Source: Aliirhizobium smilacinae | GTDB lineage: Bacteria > Pseudomonadota > Alphaproteobacteria > Rhizobiales > Rhizobiaceae | Direction: 5' to 3' | Assembly (NCBI RefSeq): GCF_006335145.1 | Contig: NZ_VDMN01000001.1 | Coordinates: 248,001-312,000 of the forward strand | Length of the DNA stretch: 64,000 bases | In this document: one piece after another, positions 26,686 to 35,978 of the stretch | Numbering within the stretch: position 1 is the first letter of the stretch | How the letters are laid out: the number at the start of each line of letters is the position of its first letter | The notes under the pieces: model-generated | What the model saw: only the letters and a program-made list of their open reading frames with translations | What the model was told of the DNA's origin: nothing | The model's database searches: none | Translations under genes and position numbers: made by a program

Positions 26686-27726
26686 TCAGCCAGCCTCTGT
26701 GTCTCCAGCTGTTTGTTCATTATCTTGAAGCTTTGAAAGGGGCGCTCGTAATTCCATCACCAGCCCCGAAGGATTGTAGTCGAGCGATACGGTGCCGTAG
26801 CCTTGCAGGCTCGACAAAACCAGCTTCGATCCAAATCCCTTGCGCGTCGGTGACTGTACCTCAGGTCCTCCGCTTTCTCGCCATGAGAACGCCAGTGTCT
26901 GTCGTCCGTCGAGATCGGTCACGGACCATGTGACGACGACCTGCCCGTCCGTGCCGGAAAGCGCACCGTACTTGGTGGCATTGGTGCCGAGTTCGTGCAA
27001 AACCAGCGAGAGCGAGAGTGCCGCCTGCGGCCCAAGCTGAACCGGCGAGCCGTCGAACCGGAAACGAGGGCTTCCATCCAGTCCAAGACTGACGGCCGCC
27101 GCTTCGACGATCGCAGCGACCGTAGTGCTGGACCAGTTCTCGTGCAGCAAGATGTCGTGGGCTCTGGCATAGGCGGCGATGCGCGATTGCAGAACCGACC
27201 CTGCTTCCTCCACCGTGTCCGCACTGCGAAGCGATTGGGTGATGATTGACTGGACCACAGCGAGAGAATTCTTGAGGCGGTGATTGAGTTCGTGCATCAG
27301 TAGCTTCTGCTGCTCGATGGCCTGACGTTCCTGGGTGCGATCGCGCAGGATTTTTAAAAATCCTTCGGCCGAGCCCGTCTCCGATCGCAGCACCATCATT
27401 TCGCCGGAAGCCCAGAACCGGGAACCGTCCTTGCGCAGGTGCCAGCGTTCATCGGCGCCGCGGCCGTGCTCGAGCGCCGACTGCATTTCCGCCTGCGGAA
27501 TGCCGGCCTGCCGGTCTTCCGGCGTGAAGAAGATGGCAGCCGGTTTGCCGAGCATCTCCTCCTCGCTCCACCCGAGGATCCGCGATGCGCCCTCGTTCCA
27601 GATCGTCACCAGCCCATCGAGGTCCGTCGAGACGATGGCGTAGTCGATTGCGCTATGAAGAACCGCCTCCAGGAAGCGCTCACGCGCCGATGCCTTTTTG
27701 CCGTTTCGCTCGATAGGTTGATCCAT
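26686..27726 (-). CDS. PAS-HWE histidine kinase
   Basis: A soluble 346-residue kinase. PAS domain (about 18-135, AIDYAIVSTDLDGLVTIWN) is followed by an HWE-type transmitter. The phospho-acceptor is His149 in MHELNHRLKNSLAVVQSI. The family Glu/Trp features appear as VLHELGTNATKYGAL (N box) and FSWRESGG (W-x-E). HWE kinases lack a usual F box and often act on single-domain regulators or PhyR. No response regulator is adjacent; the closest are at 31,373 and 45,660. Confidence 0.9.
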   Translation of the reverse strand: MDQPIERNGKKASARERFLEAVLHSAIDYAIVSTDLDGLVTIWNEGASRILGWSEEEMLGKPAAIFFTPEDRQAGIPQAEMQSALEHGRGADERWHLRKDGSRFWASGEMMVLRSETGSAEGFLKILRDRTQERQAIEQQKLLMHELNHRLKNSLAVVQSIITQSLRSADTVEEAGSVLQSRIAAYARAHDILLHENWSSTTVAAIVEAAAVSLGLDGSPRFRFDGSPVQLGPQAALSLSLVLHELGTNATKYGALSGTDGQVVVTWSVTDLDGRQTLAFSWRESGGPEVQSPTRKGFGSKLVLSSLQGYGTVSLDYNPSGLVMELRAPLSKLQDNEQTAGDTEAG

Positions 27727-27818
27727 TATCCTCGCCCGAATCCCGTCTTGCGTCCTCGCGCTCTACCATAGGGTAATACGGGTAAAATCAAGGCGTCAAA
27801 GGCTTTGTAAGCAATAGC

Positions 27819-28826
27819 TTAACAAGATTGCGCGAGGAGGGAATCTGGCAACCCCACCTGAACGCGAGCCAGTGGCGCGGTGAGTGTCCAGACGACCCTA
27901 CCTCCGGCAAAACTCCATGCGGCCTGACCCGAGAGCGCCGATGGCACGAGCCGGCAGAGAACCAGCGCGCCGAACCCTTCGTCCTGCGCCAGCAGTTCGG
28001 CATATTGGACGGCAGGCTCAGACCAAGTCAGCTCGAATTCGCCGGTCTCCGCGCTGTCTCCTTGGCTGATCTTCCACGTCACCGATATGCCGTCGCCGTC
28101 TTCCGTGCCGAAGCGCATCGCGTTCATGATCAGTTCGTGAAGCGCCATGCCGATGTTGAGCACGGCATTGGCGTCGAGGGCGATGTCCGGCCCCACCGCC
28201 TTGACCGTCTGAACGGCCTCGAAGGGCTTGAGCTGGTGGGCGACCAGGTCGGCCATGCTGACCCCGGCCCAGTCGACCTGTGAGAGCAGATCGTGGGAAT
28301 GAGAGAGCGCCATGATGCGTTCGCGGATCCGTTTCTCGAAGTCCTCGATCGACGCGGAGCGCGTGGCCGTCTGGCGGATGACAGCAAGTACTACCGCATA
28401 CTGGTTCTTGACCCGGTGATTGATCTCGCGCATCAGCAGGCGAAGTCGCCGCTCGCTTTCTCGCGTCTGTGTCACATCCCGGGCGATGCTCGATGCGCCC
28501 ACCAGTTCCCCTGCCCGGCTCTTGATCGGCGAGATGGTGATCGAGATCGGAACCAATCGGCCATCGCGGTGGCGGCGGGTAGTTTCGAAAGTCTCGATCC
28601 GCTCGCCGAGCGTCAGACGACGTAAAATCTCCGCTTCCTCGTCTCGCTTATCGTCGGGAACGATCAGGTAGATGGGCTGGCCGACCGCTTCCGTCTCGGT
28701 ATAGCCGAACATCCGTTCGGCGGCTTTATTCCAGCTGACGATCCTGCCGGACAAGTCCTTGCTGATGATCGCGTCGAAGGAGGATTCAACGATGGCCGCA
28801 AGGCGTTCTTCGGTATGTTTTTTCAT
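27819..28826 (-). CDS. PAS-HWE histidine kinase
   Basis: A 335-residue soluble kinase. One PAS domain (about 5-125, SSFDAIISKDLSGRIVSWNK with a PAC segment ending SSIARDVTQTRE) precedes the transmitter. The acceptor is His137 in LMREINHRVKNQYAVVLAVI. The N box is ALHELIMNAMRFG, and the W-x-E motif is FELTWSEPA. It follows the other HWE kinase in the same direction with 92 bases between. The paired kinases differ in PAS sequence, so they probably sense different signals. Confidence 0.9.
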   Translation of the reverse strand: MKKHTEERLAAIVESSFDAIISKDLSGRIVSWNKAAERMFGYTETEAVGQPIYLIVPDDKRDEEAEILRRLTLGERIETFETTRRHRDGRLVPISITISPIKSRAGELVGASSIARDVTQTRESERRLRLLMREINHRVKNQYAVVLAVIRQTATRSASIEDFEKRIRERIMALSHSHDLLSQVDWAGVSMADLVAHQLKPFEAVQTVKAVGPDIALDANAVLNIGMALHELIMNAMRFGTEDGDGISVTWKISQGDSAETGEFELTWSEPAVQYAELLAQDEGFGALVLCRLVPSALSGQAAWSFAGGRVVWTLTAPLARVQVGLPDSLLAQSC

Positions 28827-29300
28827 GTCCGACGATTTGGCTGTGAGGCTGCTGGCAAGAGATTTAGGCGGAAGTTTCCGAGGTCAAGTCGGAAAACGCA
28901 ATCATCACGCTGCAACCGAAGCGGCGACTGTGACCCGACACCTTCCGGGCGAGTACAGCCGTGTGAAGGACGGGACATTCAACTTCTGATTCCTGGCGCG
29001 GTAATCCTCTCAGCAGCATAAACCCTTTGGAGCCCGTACCCCCGGCTGGAAACAGCCGCGGGCTCCATTTCGACCTCCGAACGGGCGCGCGTATATTAGA
29101 GTGACCGCCGAACCGTTACCATGGGCGATTCGATGAGGGCATTGACTGCAGCAATTGCCAAGCCAAGCCTGCGCGGCAGGCCAGCCGGATAACACCGCAT
29201 GAAGTTGAATCCCGCACCAAGACCGATCCTCGGTGGAAGCGCGTATGACACAAGCGTGTCATACGGATGCGATAGCGAGTTTCCGAACAGGTTGGAACGA
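28827..29300. other. Intergenic region between HWE kinase and small protein gene
   Basis: About 470 bases, no supported gene. It should hold the promoters of the divergent kinase gene (27,819) and of the small gene at 29,301. The segment 29,240-29,280 contains the near-repeat TATGACAC-AAGCG-TGTCATAC, a short hairpin upstream of the small gene. I found no EcfG-type site here. Confidence 0.5.
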
Positions 29301-29543
29301 ATGACCCGCACTTCGGAATCGGACATTGAAGAGATCGCCCGGACCATTTCCGGTCTCGCGGGCCCCGGCATGCGGCCGAAGCAACTGGTCGAGGCTGTCC
29401 GGAAAAAACATCCCGACGCGACGAAAAAAGAGATTTCTCGCGCAGCGTTCTATGCGGTGATCCTTGCCGCCGAGAAAGAGCCCGTTCGCGCTGAAGGGCT
29501 GCACGAATTGGCAAGTGTCACCCGCAACGAACTCGACGACTAA
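29301..29543 (+). CDS. Small hypothetical protein
   Basis: An 80-residue helical protein starting MTRTSESDIEEIARTISGL and continuing MRPKQLVEAVRKKHPDATKKEISRAAFYAVI. The repeated helix pattern suggests a winged-helix or regulatory fold, but I do not recognise the family. ATG 29301 is preceded by TTGGAACGA. The open frame extends upstream to 29199 without ribosome site. An EcfG-type promoter follows the gene and serves the next one. Confidence 0.6.
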   Translation: MTRTSESDIEEIARTISGLAGPGMRPKQLVEAVRKKHPDATKKEISRAAFYAVILAAEKEPVRAEGLHELASVTRNELDD

Positions 29544-29577
29544 AAGTCCCCCATCTCGCGAAACAGTCCAACCCGCT

Positions 29578-29602
29578 GGAACTTCGGAGCTTTCCGGAAG
29601 TT
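29578..29602 (+). promoter_or_regulatory. EcfG/RpoE2-type promoter (general stress)
   Basis: GGAAC, 16 bases, AGTT. It lies 29 bases before ATG 29632 in the same direction. It fits the published alphaproteobacterial general-stress consensus in its -35 and in the final TT. The first base of the -10 differs from the common C. Confidence 0.6.
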
Positions 29603-29604
29603 GA

Positions 29605-29961
<357 letters not shown>

Positions 29962-29998
29962 GCGCCAAGATCGATCTCGCCCAAGCCGGACAACCAAA

Positions 29999-31309
29999 TT
30001 GACAAGCCCTGTCGAACCACTCTCCCCCGCCTCGCCTTCACAGCAACATTCTTCTTCCCGCCCCAAATCAGGTTCGGTGCTCCGAAAGCTCGGCCCGGGC
30101 CTGATCACCGGAGCGGCGGACGACGACCCGAGCGGCATCGCCACCTATTCCCAAGCGGGCGCGCAGTTCGGCTTCAACATGCTGTGGACGATGCTGCTGA
30201 CCTATCCGCTGATGTCCGCCATCCAGCTCGTCAGCGCCAGGATCGGCCGGGTGACCGGCTGTGGTCTCGGCGTCAACATGGGCGCCATCTGGCCAAAGCC
30301 GCTGGTCACCGGCCTGATGCTGCTGCTGTTCGTCGCCAACACCATCAATATCGGCGCCAATCTTGCGGCGATGGGCGCTTCTGTCGAACTCGCCACCAGC
30401 GTTCCAAGCTTGCCTATCACCATCTTCTTCGCTGTCTTGTCGCTGACGCTGCAGATGTTCATCCCCTATCAACGCTACGCCAACATCCTCAAATGGCTGA
30501 CCCTGGTGCTGCTCGCCTATGTCGCAGTCCTGTTCACCGTGAAGATCGACTGGTTGGCTGCGCTTAAAGGTTTTGTCTGGCCGTCGTTTCCGCTGAACGG
30601 CGACAGTTTTACGATGATCGTCGCCATTCTGGGCACGACGATCAGTCCATACCTGTTTTTCTGGCAATCCAGCCAGGAGGTCGAAGAGATCGATCGAAAG
30701 GACGAAGCCGAACCGCTCAAGGATGCACCGAGGCAAGCGCCGAAAGAGCTGAGCCGGATGCGGCTCGACACATTCGCCGGCATGGCCGTGTCCAATCTGG
30801 TGGCCATCGCTATCCTGATGTGTGCGGCGGCGACGCTGCATGCCAGCGGCAAGACGGAGATTGGATCGGCGGCCGACGTCGCCGAAGCGCTAAAGCCGAT
30901 TGCCGGCAACTTCGCCTTCGTGCTGTTCAGCATAGGCATCGTCGGCACTGGCCTCCTCTCCATTCCGGTGCTTGCGGGCTCTGCGGCTTACGCCTTCGGC
31001 GAAAGCCAAGACTGGAAGTGCGGCCTGGAACACAAACCTTGGGAAGCGGTCGGGTTTTACAGCGTCATCGCCGCGGCGACGATCTTCGGGCTGGGGCTGG
31101 AGTTCGCGCCGATCGATCCGATCAAGGCATTGTTCTGGAGCGCGGTGATCAACGGCTTCGTCGCCGTGCCAATCATGATCGCCATGATGGTGGTGGTCGG
31201 CAGCCGCAAACGCATGAAGGACTTCGTCGCACCGACCTCAATGCTGGTCTTCGGATGGGCAGCGACCGCCGTGATGGGCGTTGCCGCTATCGCGATGCTG
31301 GTGTTCTAA
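29999..31309 (+). CDS. Divergent Nramp-family divalent metal transporter
   Basis: A 436-residue inner-membrane protein with about 11 transmembrane helices. Helix 1 reads GLITGAADDDPSGIATYSQA, where classical Nramp proteins have DPGN. Helix 6 reads ILGTTISPYLFFWQSSQEVE, where the classical metal-binding Met (MPHN) is absent. The classical sulfur ligand is lost, as in Nramp-related magnesium carriers, so substrate preference may differ from Mn/Fe. A TTG at 29999 is the longest start and lacks a good ribosome site; GTG 30077 is an alternative. Confidence 0.85.
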   Translation: MTSPVEPLSPASPSQQHSSSRPKSGSVLRKLGPGLITGAADDDPSGIATYSQAGAQFGFNMLWTMLLTYPLMSAIQLVSARIGRVTGCGLGVNMGAIWPKPLVTGLMLLLFVANTINIGANLAAMGASVELATSVPSLPITIFFAVLSLTLQMFIPYQRYANILKWLTLVLLAYVAVLFTVKIDWLAALKGFVWPSFPLNGDSFTMIVAILGTTISPYLFFWQSSQEVEEIDRKDEAEPLKDAPRQAPKELSRMRLDTFAGMAVSNLVAIAILMCAAATLHASGKTEIGSAADVAEALKPIAGNFAFVLFSIGIVGTGLLSIPVLAGSAAYAFGESQDWKCGLEHKPWEAVGFYSVIAAATIFGLGLEFAPIDPIKALFWSAVINGFVAVPIMIAMMVVVGSRKRMKDFVAPTSMLVFGWAATAVMGVAAIAMLVF

Positions 31310-31372
31310 ATAAACCGCGCGCCTGCGAAGAACAGCCGGAGGAGGTCCACCCGCGGGTTCGGCACACGCTAA

Positions 31373-31765
31373 TCATTGAAACGCGATGAACCGCTGCGGC
31401 GCAATACCGCCTCGACCGGCATGATGATCTGTCGCGTATTGAATAGTTTCAACCAGTTCCAGGTCGAACATCGGCTTGGCAATCACGCCCAAGGTCCCCT
31501 CGATCCCGCCGCCGAGTTGCTCCGGGTTGCCGGTCATGAAGATGACCGTGACGCCTTGAGCTGCCAGCCGCCTACCGATCTCCGGGCCGGTTGCGCCATC
31601 GATCAGATTGACATCGACGAATGCGACTTCAGCCCCTTCGGCGAGGTCGTATGCCTCTTTTGCCGTCGTCGCTGTTCCAATGGCCTCATGCCCGAGCGAC
31701 GTCACGGCCTCTTCGACCGCGCTGGATAGCAGCCACTGGTCTTCGACAATCAGGATATTCATCAT
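31373..31765 (-). CDS. Single-domain response regulator
   Basis: A 130-residue receiver with no output domain. It has the acidic pair in LIVEDQW, the phospho-acceptor Asp in VAFVDVNLIDG (about residue 50), the Thr in VIFMTGN and the Lys in VIAKPMFD. Stand-alone receivers in alphaproteobacteria pass phosphate among HWE/HisKA_2 kinases and PhyR-type regulators, which makes a role with the island kinases likely. ATG 31765 is preceded by GGTAGGA. It is divergent from the DUF2382 genes. Confidence 0.88.
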   Translation of the reverse strand: MMNILIVEDQWLLSSAVEEAVTSLGHEAIGTATTAKEAYDLAEGAEVAFVDVNLIDGATGPEIGRRLAAQGVTVIFMTGNPEQLGGGIEGTLGVIAKPMFDLELVETIQYATDHHAGRGGIAPQRFIAFQ

Positions 31766-31909
31766 GCGTATCCTACCTTTCTGCGTGCGCTGCAAAATCT
31801 CCCTGAGACGAGTTTGTTCCTCGGAAACCTCAACTTTGGTGCGCTCGATGAAAGCGCATAGGGCGGCTTGGAAAATAGCCACCGATCGCGACCACCGGAT
31901 TGTTTGTCA

Positions 31910-31934
31910 GGAACAACGCTGGACTCTGCTCGTT
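31910..31934 (+). promoter_or_regulatory. EcfG/RpoE2-type promoter (perfect match)
   Basis: GGAAC, 16 bases, CGTT. It lies 24 bases before ATG 31959 of the first DUF2382 gene, same strand. It is an exact match to the consensus in both elements and spacing. Confidence 0.78.
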
Positions 31935-31958
31935 CTTTGCCAGTCGCAACGATCTGGA

Positions 31959-32333
31959 ATGCCGATGACGGAACCTTCCGAACAACTCTCGCTCATGGAG
32001 GAGCAGCTGGTCGTCGACAAGCGTCCGGTGAGTGATGGCCGGGTGCGGGTCAGCACGCGGACGGAATTCGTCACCGAAGCCGCCGAGGCCCGGCTCGACA
32101 GCGAAAATGTCGAGGTCACCCGGGTTGCGATCGGTCGTGAGGTGTCCGAGGCGCCTCAGGTCCGGACCGAAGGTGACGTCACCATCGTGCCGGTCATGGA
32201 GGAGGTTCTCGTCATTGAGAAGCGCCTGATGCTGGTCGAGGAAATTCATATCCGCCGCGTGGCGACAAGCGAGGATGTCTCCATCCCCGTCGAACTACGC
32301 AAACAACGCGCCACGATCGAGCGCGAAGACTGA
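31959..32333 (+). CDS. DUF2382 (YsnF/AvaK-like) protein
   Basis: A 124-residue protein made of one DUF2382 domain: LMEEQLVVDKRPVSDGRVRV near the start, VTIVPVMEEVLVIEKRLMLV in the middle and VSIPVELRKQRATIERED at the end. The family is linked to stress responses (YsnF of Bacillus is a general stress protein), but the molecular role is unknown. Start ATG 31959 or 31965 lies just after the EcfG-type promoter. The second DUF2382 gene follows 38 bases later, so the two form an operon. Confidence 0.82.
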   Translation: MPMTEPSEQLSLMEEQLVVDKRPVSDGRVRVSTRTEFVTEAAEARLDSENVEVTRVAIGREVSEAPQVRTEGDVTIVPVMEEVLVIEKRLMLVEEIHIRRVATSEDVSIPVELRKQRATIERED

Positions 32334-32371
32334 TCGACCCAATCCATTGAACTCACAGAAGGAGAGAGATC

Positions 32372-33226
32372 ATGACTTACAGCGAAACTACATCGTCCTA
32401 CGGCGCCTCGTCCTCGAACACGATCACGGCGTTCTTCGAAAATCGCAGCGATGCAGAGGCCGCCGTAGAAAGGCTGGTCGAGGCCGGCATCCCGCGCAAC
32501 GGTATTCGCCTCGTCGCCGGCAAGGAGTCGAGTGTCTCGACCGACGCGGTCTCCGAAAGCAAGGGCTTTTGGGAAAAGCTGGAAGACTTCTTCTTTCCCG
32601 ATGAAGACCGGGCGGTTTATTCCGAAGGTCTGCGCCGTGGCGGTTATCTGGTGACGGTCACCGGTGTTACCGCTGCAACCTACGACAAGGCTCTCGATAT
32701 TCTCGACGACGAAGGCAGTATCGACCTGGAGGAACGGGCCGAGAGCTGGCGTTCGGAAGGCTGGGATCAGAAGAACGTCTACGGCGCTTCCGGCTCTGTT
32801 GCCAGCGGTACAACCACGACCAGCGCTTCGACAGTCGCTGACGGCCGGGAAGAAGTGATTCCGGTGGTCGAGGAAGAGCTTCGCGTCGGCAAGCGCGATC
32901 TCAATCATGGCCGCGTGCGGGTGCGCTCCTACGTTGTCGAAAATCCGGTGAGCGAACAGGTGTCGCTGCGTGACGAAAACGTCAGCATCGAGCGCCGCAC
33001 CGTCGATCGTCCATTGACAGGGACGGAAAACGCCTTCGTCGATCGGACGATCGAGGCGGAAGAACATCACGAAGAAGCGGTCGTCTCGAAGGATGCCCGC
33101 GTCGTGGAAGAAATCTCGCTGCGCAAGACTGCCGATCAGCGCGAGGAGACGATCCGCGATACCGTCCGCCGCACCGAGGTGGAAGTCGAGGACGACCGCT
33201 CGACTGGTGCAATCCGCAAGGAATAG
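32372..33226 (+). CDS. General-stress-type protein with C-terminal DUF2382
   Basis: A 284-residue acidic soluble protein. The N-terminal part (about 15-115) is of the YflT/GsiB-like general stress 17M type: ITAFFENRSDAEAAVERLVE, GIPRNGIRLV, RAVYSEGLRRGGYLVTV. A low-complexity Ser/Thr linker (about 145-160) leads to DUF2382 (about 165-275): EEVIPVVEEELRVGKRDLNH, GRVRVRSYV, DENVSIERR. The ribosome site AGAAGGAGAG precedes the ATG. The transcript should start at the EcfG-type site in front of the preceding gene and end at the terminator at 33,257. Confidence 0.83.
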   Translation: MTYSETTSSYGASSSNTITAFFENRSDAEAAVERLVEAGIPRNGIRLVAGKESSVSTDAVSESKGFWEKLEDFFFPDEDRAVYSEGLRRGGYLVTVTGVTAATYDKALDILDDEGSIDLEERAESWRSEGWDQKNVYGASGSVASGTTTTSASTVADGREEVIPVVEEELRVGKRDLNHGRVRVRSYVVENPVSEQVSLRDENVSIERRTVDRPLTGTENAFVDRTIEAEEHHEEAVVSKDARVVEEISLRKTADQREETIRDTVRRTEVEVEDDRSTGAIRKE

Positions 33227-33256
33227 TCTCGGTCGCATCTGATGCAGTCGATCATC

Positions 33257-33289
33257 GAAAGGCCGGTGGAATAACCATCGGCCTTTTTG
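33257..33289 (+). terminator. Intrinsic terminator after the DUF2382 operon
   Basis: GGCCGGTGG and CCATCGGCC pair (one G-T) around a 5-base loop, followed by TTTTT. It lies 31 bases after the stop at 33226 and 16 bases before the next EcfG-type promoter. Confidence 0.85.
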
Positions 33290-33304
33290 CTTTTGGGGTC
33301 GAGA

Positions 33305-33329
33305 GGAACCCTCGACTGATTGCGGCGTT
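33305..33329 (+). promoter_or_regulatory. EcfG/RpoE2-type promoter (perfect match)
   Basis: GGAAC, 16 bases, CGTT, 42 bases before ATG 33372. It follows directly after a terminator, so it is well placed to be the sole promoter of the membrane protein gene. Confidence 0.78.
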
Positions 33330-33371
33330 ATCGTGGCACTCACGAACCCGTGAACCCATGAGGTACCTTCC

Positions 33372-34283
33372 ATGACCGAACCCGTCTCCGTCCACGTCTC
33401 GCGCGAAACAGCCTATGTCGATCCCGCCCTGACGGCGTCTTTGAACAAAGTCTCTTGGAGTGCGATCTTTGCCGGCGTCGTTCTGGCCCTGGCCATTCAG
33501 TTCCTACTCAATCTTCTTGGCGTCGGCATCGGTGCCGCGGTTCTCGATCCTGCACAATATGATAACCCGGAAGCCAGCACGTTCTCGATCGCAGGCGGGA
33601 TCTGGTTCGTCGTGGCCGGCATCATTGCATCCTTCGTAGGGGGCTATGCAGCCAGCCGGCTTTCCGGTCGTCCGAGCCATACGACGGGCGGTTACCAAGG
33701 CGTCACCACCTGGGCTGTGACCACGCTCGTCATCCTCTATCTTCTGACCACCTCCGTCGGCGCTCTGATCGGCGGAGCCTTCAGCGGTCTTTCAAGCATT
33801 GTCGGCGGGGTTGGCCAGACGGCGGCAACCGCTGCGACAACCGCCGCCCCTGCCCTGGCAAATTCGACCAACCCGATGGCCGGGATCGGGCAGCAGATCC
33901 GCGACGCCTCTGGCGGTAATGATCCGGCAGCACTGCGCGATGCCGCCGTCGCGTCGGTTCAGGCTGCCGTCACTGGAAACGAGGCGACCGCAGCTGATGC
34001 TCGCAATCGTGCAGCCGATGCTGTTGCCAAGGCTCAGAACATTCCGATTGAACAGGCGCGCACTCAGGTCGCGCAGTACGAAAAGACCTATCGCGACAAC
34101 ATCGCCGCCGCCAAGCAGAAGGCACTCGATGCCGCCCAGACTGCCACCAAGGCAGTGTCGGCCGGCGCGATCCTCGGCTTTATCGCACTTCTGCTCGGCG
34201 CTGTTGCCGCATGGTTTGGCGGCTCCTACGGCACCAAGAAGGCGCTGCTGCTCGCAGAGACCACCACGCGTCGCACCATCTGA
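33372..34283 (+). CDS. Multi-span membrane protein, stress-associated, unknown function
   Basis: A 303-residue protein. Transmembrane helices are visible at about 28-52 (WSAIFAGVVLALAIQFLLNL), 70-92 (GIWFVVAGIIASFVGGYAAS), 110-135, and near the C-terminus (AILGFIALLLGAVAAWFGGS). Between them lies an Ala-rich helical stretch (about 170-255, NPMAGIGQQ, ADARNRAADAVAKAQ) that may form a coiled-coil. The type is common in rhizobia; no function is known. It is bounded by its own EcfG-type promoter and by a terminator, so it is a single-gene unit. Confidence 0.78.
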   Translation: MTEPVSVHVSRETAYVDPALTASLNKVSWSAIFAGVVLALAIQFLLNLLGVGIGAAVLDPAQYDNPEASTFSIAGGIWFVVAGIIASFVGGYAASRLSGRPSHTTGGYQGVTTWAVTTLVILYLLTTSVGALIGGAFSGLSSIVGGVGQTAATAATTAAPALANSTNPMAGIGQQIRDASGGNDPAALRDAAVASVQAAVTGNEATAADARNRAADAVAKAQNIPIEQARTQVAQYEKTYRDNIAAAKQKALDAAQTATKAVSAGAILGFIALLLGAVAAWFGGSYGTKKALLLAETTTRRTI

Positions 34284-34289
34284 TTTGCG

Positions 34290-34318
34290 AAAAGGCCACC
34301 CGATGCGGTGGCCTTTTT
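34290..34318 (+). terminator. Intrinsic terminator
   Basis: AAAAGGCCACC and GGTGGCCTTTTT pair around CGATGC, ending in a T run. It begins 7 bases after the stop of the membrane protein gene. Confidence 0.88.
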
Positions 34319-34352
34319 GCGTGCAGCTCAAATCTCAAAGGGAGATTTCATT

Positions 34353-34877
34353 ATGATAAGTGGTCCATTGAAGGCCCTCCTCGGCGTGCTTGCCGTCGCC
34401 GGCTATCAGAACAGAGACAAGATCGGCGAACTGCTGCGCGGCATTCAAACCGGACGCAATCCGGGCGGTGCGCCAGGACAAACCGATCAGCAGCCCGGTG
34501 GGCTTGGCGGGCTGCTTGGAGGTCTGGCTGGCGGGCAAGGTGGTCTCGGCGATCTTCTCGGCGGTATGACCTCCGGGGGAATTCTGAGCGGCGGGCTCGG
34601 CGATCTCTTGAAGACCTTCCAGCAGAATGGTCACGGCGACAAAGCGGAATCATGGGTCCGCCCGGGCCCGAATGCCGACATCGATCATGGCGAACTGGCG
34701 CAGGCCATTGGACCGGAAATCCTCGACGAGCTGGCGGCAAAGACCGGCCTCTCCCATGAAGAAATCCTCGGCCGGCTGCGCCACGATCTGCCCAGGGCCG
34801 TGGATGATCTGACCCCGAATGGGACCCTTCCTGAGACCGACGAAGGCTTCGGCCATCCTCGCCCGACGGCGGTCTGA
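34353..34877 (+). CDS. DUF937 (YidB-like) protein
   Basis: A 174-residue protein. The N-terminal half is a Gly-rich segment with repeated GGL/LGG units (LGGLLGGLAGGQGGLGDLLG). The C-terminal half is the YidB-type DUF937 end: VRPGPNADIDHGELAQAI, ILDELAAKTGLSHEEIL, RLRHDLPRAVDDLTPNG. Function unknown. ATG 34353 follows AAAGGGAGA. The next gene starts 2 bases after its stop, so they are co-transcribed. Confidence 0.8.
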   Translation: MISGPLKALLGVLAVAGYQNRDKIGELLRGIQTGRNPGGAPGQTDQQPGGLGGLLGGLAGGQGGLGDLLGGMTSGGILSGGLGDLLKTFQQNGHGDKAESWVRPGPNADIDHGELAQAIGPEILDELAAKTGLSHEEILGRLRHDLPRAVDDLTPNGTLPETDEGFGHPRPTAV

Positions 34878-34879
34878 GC

Positions 34880-35863
34880 ATGGCATCTGCAGTCGCACGG
34901 TTGCTCCTCTCCGCTGCCCTGGCCACCCTCTGCGGCCAGGCGCTCGCGGCTTCCATCGATGCGCAAGCCGTCAACACGGCCGCCATCGCTTCCCTTCCCG
35001 TCGAAGCGCCAGCGGAAAAACCAAAAGACCCGAATCCGGCCGCCGTCCACCTTCAGGTTTTATTGGATCGTGCCGGCGCGTCGCCTGGCGTGATTGATGG
35101 GTACTTCGGCGAGAACCTGACAAAGGCGATCGCCGGTTTCGAGGCGCTGCAACGCTTGCCCGTGGATGGAAAGCTCGATCCGGAGGTGCTCGCACGGTTG
35201 CCCGACGATGTGCCGGCCGTTCAGGCCTATGCGATTACCGCGGACGACGGCAAGGATATCGTCGAAAGCATTCCCAAAGACTATGCAGAGCAGGCAAAGA
35301 TGGAGCACCTCGGCTATACGAGCGTTGCCGAGAAGCTCGCCGAACGCTTCCACATGGACATCGGTCTTCTCAAGACCCTCAATCCAACCACGACGTTCAA
35401 ACCCGGCGAAACGATTGCCGTCGCGATCCCGGGCAACCCTAAGACCGGCTTGGTGAAACGCATCGAGGTGCATCGGAAGGTGGCGCAGGTGTTTGCCTTC
35501 GCAGAAGATGGATCGCTGCTGGCCGTCTATCCCGCCACCATTGGCAGCGAGGACACGCCCTCGCCGACGGGCACGCATAAGGTCAAGGGCGTTTCCCGGA
35601 GACCGGTCTACACCTACAATCCTAAGATCAATTTCCAGCAGGGCAGCAACAAGAAGGTCTTGGAATTGCCAAGTGGCCCGAATGGTCCGGTGGGCACCGT
35701 GTGGATCGACTTGACCGAGCCGACCTATGGCATCCACGGTACGCCCGAGCCGGAGCTGATCGGCAAGGTGGGGTCGCATGGATGTGTTCGGCTGGCAAAC
35801 TGGGATGTCGAGGAACTGGCGGGTATGGTCAAACCCGGGGTCGTCGTGGAATTTATCGAATAA
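34880..35863 (+). CDS. L,D-transpeptidase (ErfK/YbiS family)
   Basis: A 327-residue periplasmic enzyme. A signal peptide (about 1-24, LLLSAALATLCGQALA) is followed by a peptidoglycan-binding-like domain (about 50-110, VLLDRAGASPGVIDGYFGEN) and a LysM-like piece (about 150-195). The YkuD catalytic domain ends in YGIHGTPEPE and SHGCVRLANWD, with the catalytic His and Cys of SHGCxR. Such enzymes form 3-3 peptidoglycan cross-links or attach proteins to peptidoglycan. It overlaps the DUF937 operon, 2 bases after its stop, and fits an envelope-stress role. Confidence 0.93.
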   Translation: MASAVARLLLSAALATLCGQALAASIDAQAVNTAAIASLPVEAPAEKPKDPNPAAVHLQVLLDRAGASPGVIDGYFGENLTKAIAGFEALQRLPVDGKLDPEVLARLPDDVPAVQAYAITADDGKDIVESIPKDYAEQAKMEHLGYTSVAEKLAERFHMDIGLLKTLNPTTTFKPGETIAVAIPGNPKTGLVKRIEVHRKVAQVFAFAEDGSLLAVYPATIGSEDTPSPTGTHKVKGVSRRPVYTYNPKINFQQGSNKKVLELPSGPNGPVGTVWIDLTEPTYGIHGTPEPELIGKVGSHGCVRLANWDVEELAGMVKPGVVVEFIE

Positions 35864-35978
35864 CTAACGAGAGACAGCAGTTGGCGGATCTTGGTAGACG
35901 GGCAATTCCTTGCGGAGGTCAAATCTCCTGCCTTTCCGAAACAGCAAATCCATCTCGCATCAGAGTTAGAACATCGCC

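Noticed and set aside
32246..33373. 375-codon open frame on the minus strand
   Set aside because: Antisense to the DUF2382 gene and would overlap two promoters and a terminator.
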